Positions 21,101 through 29,637 of a DNA stretch of 53,073 nt are shown here, in pieces. Below the pieces are notes generated by a model. That model did not search any database. It saw nothing but the letters and a program-made list of their open reading frames with translations, and had not been told where the DNA came from. The DNA is taken from the NCBI GenBank assembly GCA_002162695.1, contig MAAM01000002.1, positions 1-53,073 of the forward strand. The letters are read 5' to 3'. Positions within the stretch are counted from its first letter, which is position 1. Each line of letters starts with the position of its first letter. The stretch is from Cycloclasticus sp. 46_120_T64. GTDB lineage: Bacteria > Pseudomonadota > Gammaproteobacteria > Methylococcales > Cycloclasticaceae. The position numbers and the translations under genes are program-made.

Positions 21101-21956
21101 CATACGAAGTCAGCAGTTTTTTATTGGCGATAACAACCTAGGCCAATTGAATTTGCAGCTTAGACAGAAAAATAATGGTTTGATCATTCAGCGGCTTAGT
21201 TTGTTGTCTGCGCGTGATGAGTTAAATTCGGCGGGGGCTTGGGAGATCACTGATGGTGATAGCCGAACAGCTTTGAAAGGGCGTTTGAATACTCAATCGT
21301 TAGGGGATTTGTTAGACGATATGGGGCTTAGCGATAAGCTGAAAGCTACGCCGACCGAGGTGGAGTTTGACTTGCATTGGCCGGGTGGACCACCGGACTT
21401 TTCAAAAGACCACCTCAGTGGTTTTGCTAAGCTAAACTCTGGCCAAGGGCGTTTATTAGAAGTGGAACCGGGTATTGGCCGAATATTTGGTTTATTGAGC
21501 TTAAGTACCTTACAGCGCCGCTTGCAATTAGATTTTAGTGATTTAGTACAAAGAGGGCTGAGTTTCGATAAAATTAAAGGGCGTGTCCTTATTAACGATG
21601 GGGAGGCGGTGACCGAGCGTTTTTATTTGGAAAGCCCCGCTGTGCGCCTAGACTTCCAGGGTCGTGTTGGACTGGCGGCAGAAGACTTGGATCAATTGAT
21701 TACGGTGACCCCAAAAACCACCGAAAGCCTGCCCTTGGCGGGTGCGCTTGCCGGTGGCCCCTTGGTCGGGGCGGCGGTTTTTATTGTGCAAAAAATTGCC
21801 GGTAAAACGGTCAATAAACTCGTCGGTTACCAGTATCGGGTGACTGGGCCTTGGAAAGACCCGAACATCAAACAGCTCAGCAAGCCGGGTGGTAAGATTT
21901 TTGGCATGGTCGATAATGTGCTCAGCCCCGTGCTGAATTTAGGTTCCGCTCAATGA
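18114..21956 (+). CDS. yhdP: YhdP, AsmA-like phospholipid transport protein
   Basis: The 1280-residue protein is anchored by one N-terminal membrane segment (about 12-34). The rest is a very long, repetitive beta-rich periplasmic part with a C-terminal AsmA-like/DUF3971 region (ITVTPKTTESLPLAGALAGG). YhdP, with TamB and YdbH, is thought to form a hydrophobic groove bridging the two membranes for phospholipid movement. Length matches E. coli YhdP (1266). It lies between rng and tldD as in E. coli, but a nitrilase gene has come between it and tldD. Its stop overlaps that gene's start (ATGA). Confidence 0.92.
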   Translation: MSKVRLFKHSVLWFSTVSLVGLAIIVLLTRFFLLQLPSYKHDLEQYLGEETGLHLSIGKMAARLDGFRPQISLANIRLDKFKQQASTLNIAEIRLSFDLFDLLSGRMSPYKTTIIDTRLSIRRFADGHLSIEGLSLDGQASESSADFSWLLAEGLFEVKNSQLIWQDDTRDVPNLNLRNAQLVFQNSSEQHNLGLSAELPQGGSFSLSINAMGDVLSGDNWRADGYFKAKQVDLQTYLSRLKLEGFSLKEGQADVELWSRWQDARLTQVKGYLQLKQANMAVAGAKLALHDIASQLLWQQAEQGWDLQLDDFMFQANGVVQPKTALNFSYRQPTAQTKNLRFAADTVDLQALSYIARHAGSLKPEASAMLTQLAPSGELKKVLFKLNSLGEQTAWSACGRLHKVSSTAAANIPQLKNISAVACSSEALGWLDIDTEHGSIYFPGLFRDPIALDAFEGQLHWQRSAMGWLIDSKNLSVDTPHLKTNTRLKVQLNADGSQPQIDMQMNFAQADARFTPLYLPVGIMGDKVVNWLDQAFPEGRISGGGFLLKGPLAEFPYRNKQGLFQVLFNTEEVALRYAEGWPQVLGGAAEVEFHNSNLTIRATQGTISGNKIEHATVSIDDLETAEQLHILGRIDDDISGLYQFFAQSPLNERMQDLLLHTTVSGPARIDLDIYVGLQKQSQSSVNVNANLSNNRMLFPGFDLALEGIDGRLHYDDMGLKANQLSASIFGEKVAVAIQTAKQQTQITAQGEFDVASLADKYPAAIWQKVTGRSVARLQLNLPYAQANTPASLSFSSELRGIAINLPAPLGKNQNATRRLKLETRLRAKTLPLMVSYGTDAKAKLRFIDKRNKGFSLDKADIHFGKGKAILPAKPGIRLSGNIKSLQLAAWKNAVSFEAASPSTNKGFNQLDLTVDKLHWLDSQFTSIKLSGEHKNSAWSGKISSPIIQGRYHFPDTLSAKQRIKLDLERLRLAEPSSLASESEASPLSPAEVPNIDIRSQQFFIGDNNLGQLNLQLRQKNNGLIIQRLSLLSARDELNSAGAWEITDGDSRTALKGRLNTQSLGDLLDDMGLSDKLKATPTEVEFDLHWPGGPPDFSKDHLSGFAKLNSGQGRLLEVEPGIGRIFGLLSLSTLQRRLQLDFSDLVQRGLSFDKIKGRVLINDGEAVTERFYLESPAVRLDFQGRVGLAAEDLDQLITVTPKTTESLPLAGALAGGPLVGAAVFIVQKIAGKTVNKLVGYQYRVTGPWKDPNIKQLSKPGGKIFGMVDNVLSPVLNLGSAQ

Positions 21957-22813
21957 GTGACGCCGGTGTTACCGAATCAGTGAACGACTGGGTGGTCGCG
22001 GCGTTACAAATGGTATCAAGCGATGTGTTGCAGCAGAACTTAGTACAGCTAGAGGGCTTGCTGGTCGAGGCGGTTGGCCAGGGGGCGCAGCTGGTGGTAT
22101 TACCCGAAAACTTTGCTTTAATGCCGAAGCAGTCGACGCAGTTATTGCAGTTAGCCGAAGACTTAGGGGCGGGGCCGGTGCAAGAGTTTCTCGCGCGCTT
22201 AGCGAAAAAATACCGTTGCTGGATTGTCGCCGGGTCTTTGCCAATACGCTCGGCTTGCGCAGATAAGGTCTATGCGACATGCCTCGTGTATGACGATGGC
22301 GGCCAGCAGCGGGCGCATTATTATAAAATACATTTATTTGATGTCGAGGTGGCTGATCAGACGGGGCGTTACTGTGAGTCTGATACGTTTCTGCCGGGTG
22401 AGCAAACGGTGGTGGTGGATACCCCTTTTGGCCGGCTCGGTTTATCTATTTGTTATGACTTACGCTTCCCTGAATTGTATCGCCAATTATTACAACAGGG
22501 TGCTGAATTGATCGTTGCACCTTCAGCATTCACCGAGGTGACTGGGCGCGCGCATTGGTCATTATTATGTCGCACACGGGCATTGGAAAATAGCTGTTAC
22601 CTGATCGCCGCAAATCAAGGTGGCCTGCATATAAATGGTCGTTCAACCTATGGACATAGTATGATTGTCGACCCTTGGGGCGAGGTGCTGGCTGAACTTA
22701 ACAGCGGTAGCGGCATCGCAGTAGTACGCCTAACAAAAACACAACTTAATAAGGTTAGAACGAGCTTCCCTGTCATTAAGCATAGACGTTTAGCAATAGC
22801 GAGAGAACAATGA
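21953..22813 (+). CDS. Nitrilase-superfamily amidase, probable deaminated glutathione amidase
   Basis: This 286-residue carbon-nitrogen hydrolase has the full catalytic triad: E52 (LPENFALMP), K125 ([10 protein letters not shown]) and C167 ([10 protein letters not shown]). The [13 protein letters not shown] stretch and overall length fit the Nit1/YbeM branch, which hydrolyses deaminated glutathione made by transaminase side reactions. Substrate within the family cannot be proved from sequence. Its ATG overlaps the yhdP stop and its stop overlaps the tldD start, so translation of all three is probably coupled. The same yhdP-nitrilase-tldD order is common in Pseudomonas-like genomes. Confidence 0.85.
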   Translation: MSDAGVTESVNDWVVAALQMVSSDVLQQNLVQLEGLLVEAVGQGAQLVVLPENFALMPKQSTQLLQLAEDLGAGPVQEFLARLAKKYRCWIVAGSLPIRSACADKVYATCLVYDDGGQQRAHYYKIHLFDVEVADQTGRYCESDTFLPGEQTVVVDTPFGRLGLSICYDLRFPELYRQLLQQGAELIVAPSAFTEVTGRAHWSLLCRTRALENSCYLIAANQGGLHINGRSTYGHSMIVDPWGEVLAELNSGSGIAVVRLTKTQLNKVRTSFPVIKHRRLAIAREQ

Positions 22814-24252
22814 GCGATTTAATTCAACAAGCAGAAAACTTAATCTTAACCCCAGCGGGATTTTCGATTAACGATATCGATACGGTGATGGGCAGTTTAC
22901 TGTCGTCTTCTATTGATCAGGCCGATATTTATTTCCAATCGTCACGTAGCGAATCGTGGTTATTGGAGGATGGTATTGTTAAAGACGGTAACTTCAATAT
23001 CGAACAAGGCGTTGGTTTACGCGCGGTGAGTGGTGAAAAAACGGGTTTTGCCTATAGCGAAGAATTAGCACTGCCCAATTTATTAGCAGCGGCTAAAAGT
23101 GTTCGTGCAATCGCTGCTCACGGTCAATCAGGAACGATTAAAGGTTGGTCAAAAAACAAGGTGCCAGCGCTATATAGTCCACTAGACCCACTCAGCACCT
23201 TGAGCCGGGAAGATAAGGTCGCCTTGCTGAAAAAGATTGATCAGCAAACGCGGCAAATAGATTCTCGTGTAGAACAAGTCACCGTCAGTTTGATTGGTGT
23301 TTATGAGGTTATCTTGGTGGCGACTGAAGATGGTCGTTTAAGCAGCGATATTCGCCCGCTCGTTAGAATGAACGTGTCGGTGATCGTGGAGGAAAAAGGT
23401 CGGCGTGAACAGGGTGGATCAGGTGGCGGTGGTCGTCATGGTTATGAGTTCTTCATTGAACAAGATCGTGCGATGGATTATGCCCGTGAGGCGGTACGTC
23501 TGGCCTTGGTAAACCTCGAGGCGGTTGATGCACCGGCAGGTAATATGACCGTGGTACTCGGCCCAGGCTGGCCTGGAATCTTGTTACATGAAGCGATCGG
23601 TCACGGTTTAGAGGGTGACTTTAACCGTAAAGGTAGTTCGGCGTTTAGCGGTATGATCGGTGAAAAAGTGGCTTCATCGCTGTGTACGGTGGTCGATGAC
23701 GGTACGCTGGAGCACCGACGAGGCTCTTTATCCATTGACGACGAGGGTGTACCGGGTCAAAACACCACCTTGATTGAAAACGGCATTTTAAAGGGTTATA
23801 TGCAAGATAAGATGAATGCGCGTTTGATGGGAACCCAGTCGACCGGTAATGGTCGGCGTGAATCGTATGCGCACTTGCCATTACCGCGAATGACCAATAC
23901 CTATATGTTGCCGGGTAAGAGTAATCCTGAAGACATTTTAGCATCGGTGAAAAATGGTATCTACGCGGTTAATTTTGCTGGTGGTCAGGTGGATATTACC
24001 TCGGGTAAATTTGTTTTTTCAGCCAGTGAGGCGTATTTAATTAAAGACGGAAAAATTACTAAACCAGTAAAAGGGGCGACCTTGATTGGTAATGGCCCCG
24101 ATGTATTAACTAAGGTGAGTATGGTCGGTGATGATCTTGAGCTAGACAGTGGTGTTGGTACCTGTGGTAAAGATGGGCAAAGCGTTCCCGTCGGTGTAGG
24201 CCAGCCAACATTAAAGATAGATTCACTGACAGTAGGAGGTACGCATGCCTAA
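22810..24252 (+). CDS. tldD: Metalloprotease TldD
   Basis: The 480-residue protein is the catalytic subunit of the TldD/TldE protease, which unfolds and cleaves peptides such as microcin precursors and antitoxin CcdA in E. coli. The zinc site [11 protein letters not shown] (H260 to H264/H265 region) is intact. Other conserved stretches are [25 protein letters not shown] and TTGNG-like [20 protein letters not shown]. Its start overlaps the amidase stop. Its end overlaps the partner gene pmbA by eight bases, so both subunits are made from one message, unlike E. coli where they are far apart. Confidence 0.93.
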   Translation: MSDLIQQAENLILTPAGFSINDIDTVMGSLLSSSIDQADIYFQSSRSESWLLEDGIVKDGNFNIEQGVGLRAVSGEKTGFAYSEELALPNLLAAAKSVRAIAAHGQSGTIKGWSKNKVPALYSPLDPLSTLSREDKVALLKKIDQQTRQIDSRVEQVTVSLIGVYEVILVATEDGRLSSDIRPLVRMNVSVIVEEKGRREQGGSGGGGRHGYEFFIEQDRAMDYAREAVRLALVNLEAVDAPAGNMTVVLGPGWPGILLHEAIGHGLEGDFNRKGSSAFSGMIGEKVASSLCTVVDDGTLEHRRGSLSIDDEGVPGQNTTLIENGILKGYMQDKMNARLMGTQSTGNGRRESYAHLPLPRMTNTYMLPGKSNPEDILASVKNGIYAVNFAGGQVDITSGKFVFSASEAYLIKDGKITKPVKGATLIGNGPDVLTKVSMVGDDLELDSGVGTCGKDGQSVPVGVGQPTLKIDSLTVGGTHA

Positions 24253-25600
24253 GGCAGCTCACGCATCGCAAATAGACGAACAAGATACTCAACGCTTAAA
24301 AAATATTGCGGAAGACATTTTAAGTGAAGCTAAAAAACAAGGGGCCGATCAAGTAGAAGCCGCGATTAGCGTCGGCCAAGGCCTGTCGGTTAATGCGCGC
24401 TTAGGCGAAGTTGAAACGATTGAGTTTCATAAGGACCAAGGCGTCGGCATCACCGTATACAAAGGGCAGAAGAAGGGCTCGGCGAGTTCAACTAAGCTGG
24501 ATATGGCGTCGATTAAAGATATGGTCAGTGCGGCGTGTTCTATTGCTCATTATGCCGAAGACGATCCCTATTCAGGTTTGCCTGATGCGACCTTACTGGC
24601 GACCGATTTCCCTGATTTATCCTTACACCACCCTTGGGCTGTTAGCGCGGAACAAGCCATCGAGATGGCGATCGAGTGTGAAAATTCGGCGCGATTTTAC
24701 GATAAACGAATTACTAATTCAGAAGGTGCGGGCATTCAGTCATTTGAAGGCACGCGTGTATTGGCTAATAGCTTGGGCTTTAACCACGGCTACCCAGCGA
24801 GTCGCCACAGTATGAGTTGCTCTGTGATTGGTGGTTCAGACGATACCATGCAGCGCGATTATTGGTATACCGTTGCACGTAAAGCGTCGGACCTTGAATC
24901 AGCGTTGAAGGTGGGGGAAATGGCGGCAAAACGTACGGTTGAACGGCTAGGTGCGCGCTCAATTAGTACTCGAAAGTGTCCGGTTATGTTTGCCGCCGAA
25001 GTCAGTGGTGGTTTGATTGGGCATTTTATTTCGGCGATTAGAGGCGGAAATTTATACCGTAAATCATCGTTTCTGTTGGATAGTTTGCAGCAGCAAGTTT
25101 TCCCTGATTTTATTAACATCTATGAACAACCTTTATTGCCGCAAGCAATGGGCAGTTCGGCGTATGACGCCGAAGGTGTTGCTACCGCATTGCGGAATAT
25201 CGTCGAGCAGGGGGTGGTACAAGCTTATGTATTAAGCAGCTATTCGGCACGAAAACTGGGTATGCAAAGTACCGCCAATGCAGGGGGCGTACATAACCTA
25301 ACCGTGCAAGCGGGCGAGTTAAACTTTCAGCAGATGTTGCAGGAAATGCACACAGGTTTATTGGTAACCGAACTCATTGGTCAAGGCGTTAATACGCTCA
25401 CTGGCGATTACTCACGCGGCGCGGCGGGTTACTGGGTGGAAAATGGAGAAATTCAATTTCCTGTGGAAGAAGTGACCATCGCGGGGAATTTAAAAGACAT
25501 TTATCAGTCTATTATCGCCGTGGGTAATGATGTTGAGTTAAGGGGCAATACCCGCACAGGTTCTATTTTAGTGGCGGAAATGACCCTAGCCGGCAGCTAA
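24245..25600 (+). CDS. pmbA: Metalloprotease partner PmbA (TldE)
   Basis: The 451-residue protein is the TldE subunit. It is related to TldD but lacks the HExxxH site, as expected. Conserved features include [30 protein letters not shown] and [25 protein letters not shown]. An AGGAGGT ribosome-binding site sits inside the end of tldD, five bases before the ATG, so the overlap is real. It is the last gene of the run and a terminator begins 15 bases after its stop. The yjgA/darP gene that often neighbours pmbA is not present here. Confidence 0.93.
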   Translation: MPKAAHASQIDEQDTQRLKNIAEDILSEAKKQGADQVEAAISVGQGLSVNARLGEVETIEFHKDQGVGITVYKGQKKGSASSTKLDMASIKDMVSAACSIAHYAEDDPYSGLPDATLLATDFPDLSLHHPWAVSAEQAIEMAIECENSARFYDKRITNSEGAGIQSFEGTRVLANSLGFNHGYPASRHSMSCSVIGGSDDTMQRDYWYTVARKASDLESALKVGEMAAKRTVERLGARSISTRKCPVMFAAEVSGGLIGHFISAIRGGNLYRKSSFLLDSLQQQVFPDFINIYEQPLLPQAMGSSAYDAEGVATALRNIVEQGVVQAYVLSSYSARKLGMQSTANAGGVHNLTVQAGELNFQQMLQEMHTGLLVTELIGQGVNTLTGDYSRGAAGYWVENGEIQFPVEEVTIAGNLKDIYQSIIAVGNDVELRGNTRTGSILVAEMTLAGS

Positions 25601-25614
25601 CTATTTAAAGATAC

Positions 25615-25647
25615 CCCGTCTCATATTGAGTGAGGCGGGTTTTTTTT
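25615..25647 (+). terminator. Rho-independent terminator after pmbA
   Basis: CCCGTCTCA and TGAGGCGGG pair through nine positions (one G-U) around TATTGAG, followed by eight T residues. It closes the maf-rng-yhdP-tldD-pmbA run. Confidence 0.9.
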
Positions 25648-25743
25648 GCCTTGTGTATCTAACAAACAGTAGTTTTATTGAATGGTCAGTTGATCGTTTG
25701 TGACATAGGGTATTGGGCTATTTTTTGCTACAACATACTTGTT

Positions 25744-25781
25744 GAGATCGTTGAACGGAAGAACTTTCGTGCAACGGTCTC
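25744..25781 (+). promoter_or_regulatory. Extended stem-loop ahead of the acyl-CoA ligase gene
   Basis: GAGATCGTTG (25744-25753) pairs with CAACGGTCTC (25772-25781) over ten positions with one G-U. After a two-by-two internal mismatch the inner CGGAA pairs with TTTCG (one G-U) around a GAAC loop. It ends about 95 bases before the ligase start. No T run follows, so it is not a classic terminator. A leader RNA structure or operator is possible. Confidence 0.4.
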
Positions 25782-25876
25782 TTATTGATTAAGAGGCGAC
25801 CCTCATCGAATACTGCGTATTGAAACGGCAGAAAAGTGTGGGGTTGTCAGGTATTCATAAATAAGGAGCGTTGCCG

Positions 25877-27454
25877 GTGAAAATAAATTTTAGTGATCAC
25901 TTCCAGTCCCTGTGTTATCAGCACGGTGATAGTGAAGCCATTGTGAATGTAGAGCGTAACCGTCGTTACAGCTTTAAGCAGTTCCACTTATTGACTAACC
26001 AAATCGTCAATATGATGCGCGATAAACTATCACTCCGCGACGGTGATTGTTTTTTGAATATTCTTGATAACGATAATATGTCTTTATTGCACGTCACCAC
26101 GATATTTAAAGGTGATGCGACGGGCGCTTTTGCAAATTATAGAGACTCTATCGAAGAGCATCGCTGGCAGTTGGAGTGTGTTAAACCGAAGGTGGTTTTT
26201 GTTGAGAACTCATTGCTGTCTAGCCATGCCGAGATGCTTAAGCAGCAAGGTGCGCTGATTGTTTGTATGGATCCCTTGGATAAACCACAGGCAGGAGTGC
26301 AGTATTTTTGGGACTTACTGGACGGTGTATCGGATGATAACCCCAGCATCGAAATAGATGACCGTGAGCACGTCGCCTTAATTAGATTCACCGGGGGGAC
26401 CACCGGCAAGGGTAAACCCGCGATGTATTGTGTCGATAATTGGTTATCAATTCGTGACAGTTTTTACGCTCAGCCAGATAAAGTGTGGAATGGTCAAACT
26501 CGCTTATTGCACCTTGCACCCATCAGCCATGGCAGTGGTTTATTGTGGCTGGCGGCATTTTATGCGGGGGGCTGTAATTTAACCCTGAATGAACCTGATT
26601 TAGTGCGTTATTGCGAAACCATTGAAATAGAAAAGGTTAACAGCGCGATGTTAGTACCCACTATTTTATATCGGCTTTTAGAATTGCCTGAAGCAGGCAA
26701 CGTTGACCTCGGCTCTTTACAGACGATGTTCTACGGCGCGGCCCCAATGAGCCCAGCCAAGCTCTCCTTGTTACAACAAAAATTCGGCAATATCTTCATT
26801 CAAATATACGGCTCAACCGAGCACCCGGCTATTGCTCTGTCATTAAGTAAGCTCGACCACCGAGTGGAAACACCCGAGGCTAAGACCCGTTTAGCGTCTG
26901 CTGGTCGTGTTACTGCTGGCGTTGAGCTGGTTATTAAAGATGACGGCGGAAAGACCCTCGATGCTCACGAGGTGGGGGAAATATGGGTTCGTTCCAGAGG
27001 AACCATTCAAGGTTACCTGAATAGCCCAGAGCAAACGGCAGCAGAAATCACTAACGGTTACTGGCGCTCAGGCGATGTCGGTTATAAGGATGAACTGGGT
27101 TATGTTTTCTTGGTTGATAGAAAGAAAGATATGATTATTTCTGGGGGGTTTAATGTGTATGCCACCGAGGTTGAATCGGCTATTAACGGCCACAGTTCGG
27201 TATTTATGTCGGCAGTTGTAGGCGTGCCGCATGATGAATGGGGCGAGGCGGTGCATGCGGAAGTAATGTTACGGGAAGGGCAAACGTTGGATCATCAAGA
27301 GTTGATCGCCTTTGTAAAAGAGCAACTGGGTTCTTATAAGGCACCGAAAACAATATTATTGGTCGATGAGTTGCCGATGAGCGTCGTTGGTAAGGTGTTA
27401 CGCCGTAATGTACGAGAGAAGTATTGGCAAGATTCTGGACGAAGAATTGGTTAA
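25877..27454 (+). CDS. AMP-forming acyl-CoA ligase (adenylating enzyme family)
   Basis: This 525-residue protein activates a carboxylic acid to an acyl-CoA through an acyl-AMP. It has the ATP-binding loop FTGGTTGKGKPAMY (about 170), the IYGSTEHP adenine motif (about 310) and the hinge region SGDVGYKDELGYVFLVDRKK (about 397-416). GGFNVYATEVE and the C-terminal catalytic lysine in SVVGKVLRR are also present. The P-loop is somewhat unusual: most relatives have SGTTGxPKG. I chose GTG 25877 because AAGGAG lies eight bases before it; the upstream TTG would be too close. It opens a four-gene set with a crotonase, thiolase and dehydrogenase. The acid it activates is unknown. Confidence 0.85.
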   Translation: MKINFSDHFQSLCYQHGDSEAIVNVERNRRYSFKQFHLLTNQIVNMMRDKLSLRDGDCFLNILDNDNMSLLHVTTIFKGDATGAFANYRDSIEEHRWQLECVKPKVVFVENSLLSSHAEMLKQQGALIVCMDPLDKPQAGVQYFWDLLDGVSDDNPSIEIDDREHVALIRFTGGTTGKGKPAMYCVDNWLSIRDSFYAQPDKVWNGQTRLLHLAPISHGSGLLWLAAFYAGGCNLTLNEPDLVRYCETIEIEKVNSAMLVPTILYRLLELPEAGNVDLGSLQTMFYGAAPMSPAKLSLLQQKFGNIFIQIYGSTEHPAIALSLSKLDHRVETPEAKTRLASAGRVTAGVELVIKDDGGKTLDAHEVGEIWVRSRGTIQGYLNSPEQTAAEITNGYWRSGDVGYKDELGYVFLVDRKKDMIISGGFNVYATEVESAINGHSSVFMSAVVGVPHDEWGEAVHAEVMLREGQTLDHQELIAFVKEQLGSYKAPKTILLVDELPMSVVGKVLRRNVREKYWQDSGRRIG

Positions 27455-27494
27455 TGAATAGGCTTCAATTTAATAATAAGGAAAGCAAAAAAAG

Positions 27495-28283
27495 ATGAGT
27501 GATAAAGCATTAACGTATACAACACGCGGCCCCGTCGCTTGGTTGACATTAAATAGACCGAAAGCAATGAATTCTATTAATTTACAAATGATAGAGTTAT
27601 TTGAGCAATATTTACCAGAAATTGCCGCCGATGAGAGCATTCGGGTGTTAGTCATTACCGGCACGGGTAGAGCATTTTGTGCTGGCGCGGATTTAAAAGA
27701 AGTTCTTGAAAGCGCTAATGGAAAACCGGGTGAGCAGGATTTCCTCGATCGTGTATCTGATAATGTTTGGGCGCTATTACGTGATTTCCCCAAACCGGTG
27801 ATTGCGGCACTGAATGGTATGACCCTGGCGGGTGGTTTAGAAACTGCGATGTGTGCGGATATTGTTATTGCTGCGGAGACAGCAAAAATTGGTGATGCGC
27901 ATGCGAATTTTGGTGTGTATCCGGGGGGGGGTGGCGCTGCCGTATTGCCTAGATTGGTGCCGCATAATGTTGCTAAATATTTATTGTTTACTGGGGAAAC
28001 GTTAACCGCAAATGAGATGAAAGCCTATGGCTTTGTTAATCAAGTGGTTAACGACGATGAACTGACGACGGTGGTTCAAGGCTTGGCTGAGCGTATCGCG
28101 CAGAATAGCCCTATTGCCTTGCAAAGAATGAAGGAAGTCGCCAATGCGACGCTCGATAAAAGTCGTGATCAGGCGCTGGAACATGAGCAAGTGATGCTAC
28201 GTAAACATCAACGTTCTTTCGATATGGATGAAGGCCTACGTGCTTTTGCTGAAAAAAGAAAACCGCGTTTCAAAGGACATTAA
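27495..28283 (+). CDS. Crotonase-family (enoyl-CoA hydratase/isomerase) protein
   Basis: This 262-residue enzyme has the crotonase fold with both oxyanion-hole segments, FCAGADLKE (61-69) and MTLAGGLE (109-116). Classical enoyl-CoA hydratases use two glutamates. The first is kept as E116. The position of the second (normally in GQPE) reads GDAH, so the acid is replaced by H136. The GGGGAAVLPRLV turn follows normally. Water addition to an enoyl-CoA may therefore be altered, and isomerase, hydrolase or ring-cleaving chemistry is possible. AAGGAAA precedes the ATG by about 9 bases. It lies 40 bases after the ligase gene. Confidence 0.8.
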   Translation: MSDKALTYTTRGPVAWLTLNRPKAMNSINLQMIELFEQYLPEIAADESIRVLVITGTGRAFCAGADLKEVLESANGKPGEQDFLDRVSDNVWALLRDFPKPVIAALNGMTLAGGLETAMCADIVIAAETAKIGDAHANFGVYPGGGGAAVLPRLVPHNVAKYLLFTGETLTANEMKAYGFVNQVVNDDELTTVVQGLAERIAQNSPIALQRMKEVANATLDKSRDQALEHEQVMLRKHQRSFDMDEGLRAFAEKRKPRFKGH

Positions 28284-28327
28284 ACGCAGCATAACGAACA
28301 TTTCGCTATCAATCACAAATAATTAAT

Positions 28328-28366
28328 AGGAGGTCTTTGCGCGGAAGATATTTTGTGCAAAGGCCT
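28328..28366 (+). promoter_or_regulatory. Shine-Dalgarno plus hairpin ahead of the thiolase gene
   Basis: A perfect AGGAGGT (28328-28334) has no proper start codon at normal distance. It runs into a 12-base-pair stem, AGGTCTTTGCGC (28331-28342) with GTGCAAAGGCCT (28355-28366), containing G-U pairs. The thiolase ATG is 12 bases after the stem. Folding would hide part of the ribosome site and bring the start codon close, so it may tune translation. A TTG just after it opens only a short frame of 11 codons. Confidence 0.4.
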
Positions 28367-28378
28367 TTATAGGCATTT

Positions 28379-29620
28379 ATGAGTAATATATATGTAGTAG
28401 GCGTGGGTATGACGCCTTTTGGACGGTATTTAGAGCGCTCTATGGCGAGCTTAGTGGGTGAGGCGATAGATGCCAGCTTGTTGGATGCGGGCTGTGAGAA
28501 AAAGGATATTCAGGCCGCCTTTTATAGCGCATCGACCCAGGGTTATTTACAAGGGCAAACGCTGATCCCGGGGCAAATAGCTCTGCACAAAAATGGTATT
28601 GAAGGCATTCCTGTTTTTAATGTGGAGAATGCCTGTGCATCGGGCGCATCGGGCTTTTACTTAGCGGTGCAAATGTTATTAGCCGGTACTTGTGATGTTG
28701 CGCTAGCCGTTGGTGCCGAAAAAATGAATATAGCGGACAAGTCTAGAATGTTCTCGGTGTTTGATGGGGCCTGGGATGTCGATACACCAGAAGAAAACAT
28801 CCAACAATTGCTTAAAGCGTCGGCAGAATTTGATGTCCCAGCGGGGCATGAGTCGGAACGACCCTATAGTATTTTTATGACGGTGTATGCGGCATTTTGC
28901 CGTCAGCATATGCAAACATATGGTACGACGCAGCGACAAATTGCGGCGATTTGTGCAAAAAACCACCAGCACTCAGTGCACAACCCCTTATCGCAGTATC
29001 GTAAGTCTTATAGTATTGATGAAGTCTTAGCGGCACCAGCGATTACCTATCCGCTTACGTTACCGATGTGCGCGCCCATCTCCGATGGAGCTGCTGCCGT
29101 GCTGGTGTGTAATGAGGACGGTTTAAAGAAACTAGGTACGGATAAAAAACGTGTCATTAAATTACTGGCAACCGTTGTACGAAGTGCAACAACCCGCCCA
29201 GCTGACCGAGCTGATTTACACTGTGAACACTTAGCGGCTAAAGAAGCCTATGAGATAGCCGGGGTCGGCCCGAATGATATTGATGTGGCCGAAGTGCATG
29301 ATGCAACGGCAATGGGCGAGTTAATACACGTTGAAAACTTAGGCCTTGTGGGTTTTGGTGAGTCGGGGCCTGCCGCTGAGCGCGGTGATTTTAGTATTGG
29401 TGGGCGCGTGCCGGTCAATACCTCGGGTGGTTTAGAATCAAAAGGGCATCCGATAGGAGCGACAGGCTTGGCGCAGATCCATGAGTTGGTTTGTCAGTTA
29501 CGCGGTGAAGCAGGGCAACGTCAAGTGGCTGGAGCAACGACGGCCATTCATGAAAACAGTGGTGGAATAAGAGGCATCGAAGAAGCTGCTGTGGCGATCA
29601 ATATTTTTCAGAAAAACTAA
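28379..29620 (+). CDS. SCP-x type thiolase / acyl-CoA acyltransferase
   Basis: The 413-residue thiolase-fold protein has the nucleophile C86 in ENACASGASG, the catalytic H357 in GHPIGATG, and a C-terminal HENSGG in place of the CxG motif of ordinary FadA thiolases. That pattern fits the SCP2/SCP-x thiolase branch, which acts on branched or sterol-derived 3-ketoacyl-CoAs. It would remove an acetyl- or propionyl-CoA unit in a degradative pathway. It follows the crotonase by 95 bases that contain a hairpin and precedes an acyl-CoA dehydrogenase by 17 bases. Exact substrate is not visible. Confidence 0.85.
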   Translation: MSNIYVVGVGMTPFGRYLERSMASLVGEAIDASLLDAGCEKKDIQAAFYSASTQGYLQGQTLIPGQIALHKNGIEGIPVFNVENACASGASGFYLAVQMLLAGTCDVALAVGAEKMNIADKSRMFSVFDGAWDVDTPEENIQQLLKASAEFDVPAGHESERPYSIFMTVYAAFCRQHMQTYGTTQRQIAAICAKNHQHSVHNPLSQYRKSYSIDEVLAAPAITYPLTLPMCAPISDGAAAVLVCNEDGLKKLGTDKKRVIKLLATVVRSATTRPADRADLHCEHLAAKEAYEIAGVGPNDIDVAEVHDATAMGELIHVENLGLVGFGESGPAAERGDFSIGGRVPVNTSGGLESKGHPIGATGLAQIHELVCQLRGEAGQRQVAGATTAIHENSGGIRGIEEAAVAINIFQKN

Positions 29621-29637
29621 AGAAGGTTAAGTTAAGA

